Assembly: GCA_036499395.1 (NCBI GenBank)
Contig: DASYDW010000136.1
Coordinates: forward strand, 1-64,000
Length of the DNA stretch: 64,000 nucleotides
Direction: 5' to 3'
DNA from: Pirellulales bacterium
GTDB taxonomy: Bacteria; Planctomycetota; Planctomycetia; Pirellulales; JACPPG01
Each line of letters begins with the position of its first letter. Position 1 is the first letter of the stretch. Below the pieces are notes generated by a model. It was not told where the DNA came from. It saw only the letters and a list, made by a program, of their open reading frames with translations, and did no database searches. This document shows positions 59,399 through 64,000 of this stretch, in pieces. The position numbers and the translations under genes were made by a program.

Positions 59399-60343
59399 CT
59401 ACTTGCTCAGGTACTTATCGAACCAGGCGGTTACCGCGTCGTAATGGTTGAGAATACCCGGCCACCACGAATGCCCGCCCCCTGGCTGTACGATCAATTC
59501 GACCGGCAAGCCAATCGCCTCGCACTTCGCCTTGAAGATCTCTGACTGCTGTAGCGGCACGGTCTTATCCTTGTCGCCGTGAATCAGCAGCACGGGCGGA
59601 TCGTCGGCCGTCACATGGTAAATCGGCGAGATCGAGCGCAACTGCGCTTCGGGGTCGTTCATTTCGCCGAATAAGCTCTTGAGGAAACCGGGGCGTTTCT
59701 CTTCGATCGCCTTCCAGCCCGCGTCCTCTCCCCAATTGATCATGTCGGTGGGCGGAAACCAAGCCACGATCGCTTGCACGCGACTGCTCTGTTGTTCGAC
59801 GACGTCCTTCGAGTCTTTGTTGCCGTCGTCGCCCGTCAATCCAACCATCAAGGACAAATGCCCACCCGACGAGCCGCTGGTAATGCCCAGATGCGCCGGA
59901 TCGACATGGTAATCGGCCGCGTGAAAACGTACGAAACGTACGGCGCGGCGCACGTCCTCGACCATCTCGGGCACAAAGTAGCGCGGCCCGCTGCCATGCC
60001 GCGTGACGAACAGCGTGTAGCCTCCCTTGAGAAGTCCCTGCACCCAATGCTCGCGCTTGCGTGGTTCTTCTTCGGACGGCACATTCGATTTGCGCGACCG
60101 CCAGCCGCCACTCGAGATCAGCACGATGCCGATTCCCTTGGGATTCTCTTGGGGCGTCAGCACGTCCATCGTCAGTGCCAGGCCGTCCTTGTGGCCATAG
60201 ACGACGTCTTCGATCGCCGTGGCGGGAACAGGCTGAAACTCGGCGGCCGTCGAACGACCCGCGAACAGGAGCGTGCAAATCAACGCAAATAAGGTGCAAG
60301 CACAAGCGCGAATCAAGGCAAAACCTCCAAAGCTAGATGACAC
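59399..60343 (-). CDS. Exported alpha/beta hydrolase
   Basis: A 314-residue secreted hydrolase of the BD-FAE-like/prolyl-oligopeptidase-like type. Signal peptide (about 10-33, TAA|EF). The nucleophile Ser sits in 'LGITSGSSGGHLSLMVGL' (G-x-S-x-G type), the Asp in 'LLIHGDKDKTVPLQQSE' and the His in 'VQPGGGHSWWPG'. The oxyanion HGGG motif is represented by 'LISSGGWRS'. Related planctomycete proteins are mostly esterases or deacetylases of carbohydrates. It stands 14 bp ahead of the GT-C gene and 41 bp behind the cytochrome gene, which points to one minus-strand transcript. Confidence 0.85.
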   Translation of the reverse strand: MSSSFGGFALIRACACTLFALICTLLFAGRSTAAEFQPVPATAIEDVVYGHKDGLALTMDVLTPQENPKGIGIVLISSGGWRSRKSNVPSEEEPRKREHWVQGLLKGGYTLFVTRHGSGPRYFVPEMVEDVRRAVRFVRFHAADYHVDPAHLGITSGSSGGHLSLMVGLTGDDGNKDSKDVVEQQSSRVQAIVAWFPPTDMINWGEDAGWKAIEEKRPGFLKSLFGEMNDPEAQLRSISPIYHVTADDPPVLLIHGDKDKTVPLQQSEIFKAKCEAIGLPVELIVQPGGGHSWWPGILNHYDAVTAWFDKYLSK

Positions 60344-60384
60344 AAAGAATTCTTAAAAGCTGCGCGACACGGGCCGCGGAACTG

Positions 60385-61803
60385 TCAAAGCGTTTTCAAA
60401 TACTCGATCACTGCCCGCTTTTCGTCTTCGCTCAGCTCATCAGGGAAAGTATGGCCTGCGGCGCTCTTGCTCGATAGCCGGGTGTCGAAATAACGACGCC
60501 GCTCGGCGCCATCCTTGACCGTGGCCGGAAGCTCGTCGAAACCGGTCACTTCCAGCCCCACGCGTTTCCGATCGTAGCCGTCCTCGGTCCGCAACCAAAC
60601 GACCGGCCGGGCTGCGGAATGAAACAAATGCCATAGCGTGGGGACCGAGCCGTTGTGCAGGTACGGTGCCGAGGCCCAGACCCCATCCAGCGGCGGAGCG
60701 ACATAACCGTCCGGCTTTTCCACCGCTGTGCGCTTCCCTTCTTCGCCCAACCAGCCGGTGCCGAAGCGGCGGCGATGCTCCGGTGGCATGCCACTCAGCC
60801 GCACTGGATCAGTATTCACGACGTCGATCGACACCCGTTTTTCGGGGTAGGTACCTTCCGGGCCGTATGTGCCATGACACTCAGCGCAAACCCGGCGAAA
60901 GATCGGCTCGCCTTGCGCGGCCAGGGCCGTATCGATTTCGTAGGGATACTTCGGCGCCTCGAGCGATTCGATCCAGGCCAGGATGTCGCGAAAATCCTCT
61001 TCCCACGCTTTGATCGTCGCCGCGTCATTCTCCGGATACAACGCGAATTGCATGATCGTACGAGGCGTCTTCTCAGCGAATCCATCGATGTAGAGCCGCG
61101 ACTTCTTCTTCACATTCCACAGCGGCGGCGCATCCAGGTCGTGGTGTGCGTAAGCCGGCATCGTGGCGTCAAAGTGAACGTTCATCTCGTCATCGCGCAG
61201 CGCCGTGAGCTGAATGCTGAATACCTGGGCATCGATCGTTCCGTTGCTTGCCCCCAGGTGCGCCGTCAAACGACTTAATTGCCAAGGCTCTGGCTTGCCT
61301 CCGTCCAGCATCCAGGCGCGCATCACCTCGTGCGTAAGCGTGGTGAACGCGAAGTGCGAGTTGCCCAGCCCCGGCATCGATCGGCCGGCGACTTTGCCGC
61401 CATGACACGACAGGCAGGTCAGCGACCAGCCGCCACGGCCATCGTCGATGTAGGCCATCGGAATGCCAGCCTCGTCCTCGGGCGCTGTGGGCAGACCATA
61501 CCGTGATAGCGACATCTTGCGCCGCTCGTCGGGCGTGGCCTTCTTGGCCTCGCCCTTCAGCGTGGCAGGCCAGGCACGCCAGATGTTCTCGAACGCGGTC
61601 GCCGGAAACTCGGCCGGCAGATAGGGCTTCGTGCGCAGCAGGTGGTAGCCATGCTGGGCCGAGCCCGTGGTATTGGCCTTGGCAGCGGGGCTCGGTTTTG
61701 GTTCGCAAGCAGTCTCTTCGGCCCACAGTTCAGGCGTGACATTCGTCAGCACAAAGAACAGGGCAACCAACACCGCAGGCCAACGTCGCATACAAGACGA
61801 CAT
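60385..61803 (-). CDS. Exported di-heme c-type cytochrome protein
   Basis: A 472-residue exported protein with two heme-attachment motifs CxxCH: 'LTCLSCHGGK' (about 131-140) and 'RRVCAECHGTYG' (about 305-316). Signal peptide (about 1-28). The C-terminal part shows 'APPLDGVWASAPYLHNGSVP' and 'LSEDEKRAVIEYLKTL', a pattern known from planctomycete cytochrome c and di-heme peroxidase-like proteins. Enzyme partner unknown; it could pass electrons in the periplasm. ATG 61803 is taken, though ATG 61791 four codons later is equally possible. First gene of the minus string. Confidence 0.82.
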   Translation of the reverse strand: MSSCMRRWPAVLVALFFVLTNVTPELWAEETACEPKPSPAAKANTTGSAQHGYHLLRTKPYLPAEFPATAFENIWRAWPATLKGEAKKATPDERRKMSLSRYGLPTAPEDEAGIPMAYIDDGRGGWSLTCLSCHGGKVAGRSMPGLGNSHFAFTTLTHEVMRAWMLDGGKPEPWQLSRLTAHLGASNGTIDAQVFSIQLTALRDDEMNVHFDATMPAYAHHDLDAPPLWNVKKKSRLYIDGFAEKTPRTIMQFALYPENDAATIKAWEEDFRDILAWIESLEAPKYPYEIDTALAAQGEPIFRRVCAECHGTYGPEGTYPEKRVSIDVVNTDPVRLSGMPPEHRRRFGTGWLGEEGKRTAVEKPDGYVAPPLDGVWASAPYLHNGSVPTLWHLFHSAARPVVWLRTEDGYDRKRVGLEVTGFDELPATVKDGAERRRYFDTRLSSKSAAGHTFPDELSEDEKRAVIEYLKTL

Positions 61804-62170
61804 GCTTATGTTCCCGCAGAAATGCGCCACGAGTAATCGGCGCGACAAATGTCGCAGCTCGGACCGATTCTGAAATAATCGCGCGGCGGAAGCAATTTAT
61901 CATAGTCGGGGCCACTCGGCGTTCGATAATAGCGACCGCCAAGCCGCTTTAGGTGCCGCCGGGGCAGTCCCGGCGAGTCGCCAAGGGCAAGGCCGCTACG
62001 ATCACCGACGAAAAAAGCAGTGTAAGCAACGTTCTACTAAGGGATTAGAGCCGTTCAGCGGGTGTATCACCGACGACCTTGATTCGCCCGGGTTTCGCTT
62101 GACTTGGCTCCCCTCCCCTCGGACAATCACGACGGTGGGATCGCATTCCTCGGCGACCTCGGACGTACCT
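61804..62170. other. Divergent promoter region with a hairpin
   Basis: About 365 bp between the cytochrome gene and the Cys-rich gene. A 7-bp perfect hairpin (61957-61963 with 61969-61975, CGCCGGG arm) is present. No confident promoter or operator motif is seen, and no gene is supported. Confidence 0.35.
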
Positions 62171-62584
62171 ATGCAACGACGCGTCATTCACACTCTGCTG
62201 GCCTGCCTGTTGGCGCCCGTGGTGCTTGTTGTGAATGCCGTTCCCCAATCGCTGGCTAGTTGTGCTAGCGAGCCGGTCGTTGTCGCAAAGAAGTGCTGTG
62301 GCTGCTGCAAAGCCAAGACCGCAACGACCAAGAGCTGCTGCAGCAAGAAAGCCGCCGAGATCCCCAACCCGAATTGCTGCTGTACACAAGGTCCCACGCG
62401 TCCTGTTGCACCTACTCCGTCCGAAGGGCAGCAAGTCGTCAAGCAAGCGCTTTCGGCCTCACTGGCCGAGTCCGTGGGCAGTAGCTTGCCCCTCTCTTCT
62501 TCGTTGCGTACTCGCGGTAATGCGTCCCTGGCTGATTTCGATCAGCCGCCGGTTCGCATTCGCTTCTCGATCTGGTTGATCTGA
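62171..62584 (+). CDS. Cysteine-rich exported small protein 1
   Basis: A 137-residue protein with a signal peptide (about 1-29). It contains clustered cysteines: CCGCC (42-46), CC (56-57) and CCC (69-71), spaced by Lys, Thr and Ala, then a neutral C-terminus ending 'DFDQPPVRIRFSIWLI'. The paired cysteines suggest binding of Cu(I), Ag or Hg, or a disulfide-stapled structure. No known family. ATG 62171 gives the signal peptide. It is the first of three Cys-rich genes on this strand. Confidence 0.65.
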   Translation: MQRRVIHTLLACLLAPVVLVVNAVPQSLASCASEPVVVAKKCCGCCKAKTATTKSCCSKKAAEIPNPNCCCTQGPTRPVAPTPSEGQQVVKQALSASLAESVGSSLPLSSSLRTRGNASLADFDQPPVRIRFSIWLI

Positions 62585-62766
62585 ATTTTCACCGCGTGAT
62601 AGTAGCGCCGCGCGCTGGTGGTAAGCCTGAAAAGCCTGCCGCCTGCCGGGTTGTTGCATTCGCGCATTCGGTCGGTGATCATGCGCTCGTCTTGCGGGAC
62701 AAGACGGGACGCCTAGGACGGTTCATTCGAAACAGTTCTTCGCTCTTTGATGAAAAGGAAATTTCC

Positions 62767-63357
62767 ATGAAGACTCGTATCGCACTCGCGGGCTTGGTGG
62801 CCTCGGCCCTGTTGTTGACGCAAGCCTTGATTGCCGCGGACACGGCGGCCGACAGCACGTTCAAGGCCAAGTGCCCGGTGTCGGGCAAGGACGCCAAGTC
62901 GACGTCCACCGCCGATTTTGCCGGCGGCAAGGTCGAGTTCTGCTGCGACAACTGCCCGAAGGCTTTTAAAGCCGACGAAAAGAAGTTCGCCGCCAAGGCT
63001 GCTCTGCAGATGCTGGGCACCGGCCAGTTGAAGCAAGTCGCCTGCCCGATCAGCGGCAAGGCTCTGAATCCGGACCAGGTGACGACGATCGACGGCGTGA
63101 AGGTCGGCTTCTGCTGCCCGAACTGCAAAGGTGCCGTCGATAAGGCAGATGACAAGGTTGCCAAGGCGCTCGGCGGTGATCTGGCCAAGTGCTGCACGGC
63201 ACAGACCAAGTGCCCGGTCAGCGGCAAGGCAATCGATCCGGCCCAAACCGTCGAGTACCAAGGCAAGAAGGTCTTCTTCTGCTGCGACGGCTGCCCGGCG
63301 GCCTTCGAGAAGGATCCTTCGAAGTTCACGGCCAAGCTGCCGCAACTGACCAAGTAG
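62767..63357 (+). CDS. Exported protein with three TRASH-like Cys repeats
   Basis: A 196-residue exported protein. After the signal peptide (1-24, IAA|DT) come three copies of a module of about 57 residues. Each has 'CPVSGK' or 'CPISGK' first (Cys36, Cys93, Cys149) and a C-C-x-x-C motif about 23 residues later (59-63, 116-120, 172-176). This resembles YHS/TRASH-type metal-binding domains, which bind Cu, Ag or Hg through Cys. An extra CC stands at 142-143. ATG 62767 follows AAGGAA. Likely a periplasmic metal-sensing or metal-storage protein. Confidence 0.75.
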   Translation: MKTRIALAGLVASALLLTQALIAADTAADSTFKAKCPVSGKDAKSTSTADFAGGKVEFCCDNCPKAFKADEKKFAAKAALQMLGTGQLKQVACPISGKALNPDQVTTIDGVKVGFCCPNCKGAVDKADDKVAKALGGDLAKCCTAQTKCPVSGKAIDPAQTVEYQGKKVFFCCDGCPAAFEKDPSKFTAKLPQLTK

Positions 63358-63379
63358 TTTGCCCTGTGTAACCGATTAC

Positions 63380-63414
63380 GCGGGGCCTCTTTGGGTTTTC
63401 CCAGGAGGCCCCGC
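63380..63414 (+). terminator. Strong hairpin after the three-repeat Cys gene
   Basis: A 10-bp perfect GC-rich stem (63380-63389 with 63405-63414); the loop itself can pair TGGG with CCCA. Only a few scattered T residues follow, so it may act as terminator or as an mRNA barrier between the two Cys-rich genes. Confidence 0.55.
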
Positions 63415-63463
63415 TTCGATCAATCTTTCCGAACCGGACTCGATCTCTGTCCGTAGCAAACAT

Positions 63464-63967
63464 ATGGGGATCTCTGCGCTACGCTCTGGATTGAACCTGG
63501 TCATGGCTGCGGCTGTTCTGGTCGCAGGCATTTGCCCGATTCAGCATTGTGCCGGTTGCGAGCGAGCGTGTTGTGCAAAGACGGCCGCCACGGGAGTAGG
63601 CCCGTCTGCGAAGTCGCCCGGCAATGTGGCTGCTCAGTCGGCTCCGTCACATAGTTGCTGCCATAAGTTAGACGCAAAGAATGGAGCGACCAGTGGTGAC
63701 GTAGCGACTTTCGCGCCGCCGCCGAATGATCCGACCGGCGCCCCGGCTTCTTGCAGTTCCTGCTGCCAGCCGATCGAACCAGTTGTGCAGCAAAACGCTC
63801 CGCGGTTTGAACTGCGTCAACAGGTCGACTGGCTCGGCATGGTGGCCGCGATCGATTCGTTGCCACGCAATTCTAGCGACGGTGTTTCGTCGTTCGTCGG
63901 CGGGCCAACTGCTTTCGATTCTTCGCACCCGCCGCTGCGGGTCCTCCTCTGTACCTGGCGGAACTAA
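63464..63967 (+). CDS. Cysteine-rich exported small protein 2
   Basis: A 167-residue protein with a signal peptide (hydrophobic core LNLVMAAAVLVAGI). It has Cys-rich patches 'CPIQHCAGCERACC', 'SCCHKL' and 'CSSCCQP', then a neutral C-terminus ending 'PPLRVLLCTWRN', similar in style to the end of Cys-rich protein 1. Such pairs of small Cys-rich proteins stand ahead of heavy-metal efflux operons in some bacteria; the window ends here, so this cannot be checked. ATG 63464 is taken because it gives the signal peptide. Confidence 0.6.
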   Translation: MGISALRSGLNLVMAAAVLVAGICPIQHCAGCERACCAKTAATGVGPSAKSPGNVAAQSAPSHSCCHKLDAKNGATSGDVATFAPPPNDPTGAPASCSSCCQPIEPVVQQNAPRFELRQQVDWLGMVAAIDSLPRNSSDGVSSFVGGPTAFDSSHPPLRVLLCTWRN

Positions 63968-64000
63968 TCGTCACTCCGCGCACAAATTGCGTGTGTTGAC

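Overview
The window looks like a piece of a Planctomycetota chromosome, most probably from the Pirellulales side of the phylum. The grounds are GC-rich DNA, several DUF1559 proteins (one with a pseudopilin-type N-terminus, one secreted), four PEP-CTERM proteins, a DUF1080 protein, a secreted HEAT-repeat protein, an oversized SecA, hopanoid genes, and short gene strings in both directions separated by hairpin-rich spacers. This assignment rests on gene content only. I found no rRNA, tRNA, CRISPR array, insertion sequence or prophage.

Layout. 1-820: a DUF971 gene and repeat-rich spacers. 819-4152 (minus): a tightly coupled trio of an acyl/aryl-CoA ligase, a DUF1445 putative lyase and a PLP enzyme of the cysteine-desulfurase fold that seems to lack the catalytic cysteine. 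4287-5693: MFS exporter. 5869-10310 (minus): ECF sigma factor, anti-sigma factor and two secreted proteins. 11098-15975: PEP-CTERM protein, M19 dipeptidase, two-gene ABC exporter, cupin. 16228-21267: secA followed by the Kdo transferase gene. 21446-27471: ribbon-helix-helix-like protein, zinc-ribbon membrane protein, metK, membrane protein, beta-carbonic anhydrase.

27653-32639: an accessory block with a 38-residue membrane ORF, a DUF1559 pseudopilin, three tandem paralogous PEP-CTERM proteins and a Cys/His-rich secreted protein. 32976-39892: C-terminal processing protease, CbiX-like chelatase, FHA/GAF/AAA+ regulator and a PQQ-type beta-propeller. 39990-46786: aldehyde dehydrogenase diverging from a three-subunit molybdenum hydroxylase operon with a MoaD-like gene, then a TfoX-like protein and a GNAT acetyltransferase. 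46803-52678: MoxR-like ATPase, DinB protein, DUF1080 protein, a small membrane ORF with an apparent ATA start, HEAT protein and a glycine-rich secreted protein. 52770-61803 (minus): c-type cytochrome, alpha/beta hydrolase, GT-C type membrane protein, and the hopanoid genes shc, hpnH and an hpnG-like phosphorylase. 62171-63967: three cysteine-rich secreted proteins, possibly for soft-metal handling.

How genes work together. Shc makes the hopene skeleton, HpnH adds adenosine, and the phosphorylase fits the next step, release of adenine. The xanthine-dehydrogenase-type subunits (FAD, 2Fe-2S, Mo) form one enzyme. The ECF sigma and anti-sigma pair probably control the secreted proteins behind them. 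The most unusual item is the trio of PEP-CTERM paralogs: each is predicted to expose a histidine as the first mature residue and keeps three more invariant histidines, which suggests an undescribed surface metal-site family. SecA also carries three copies of a roughly 40-residue module in its C-terminal region.
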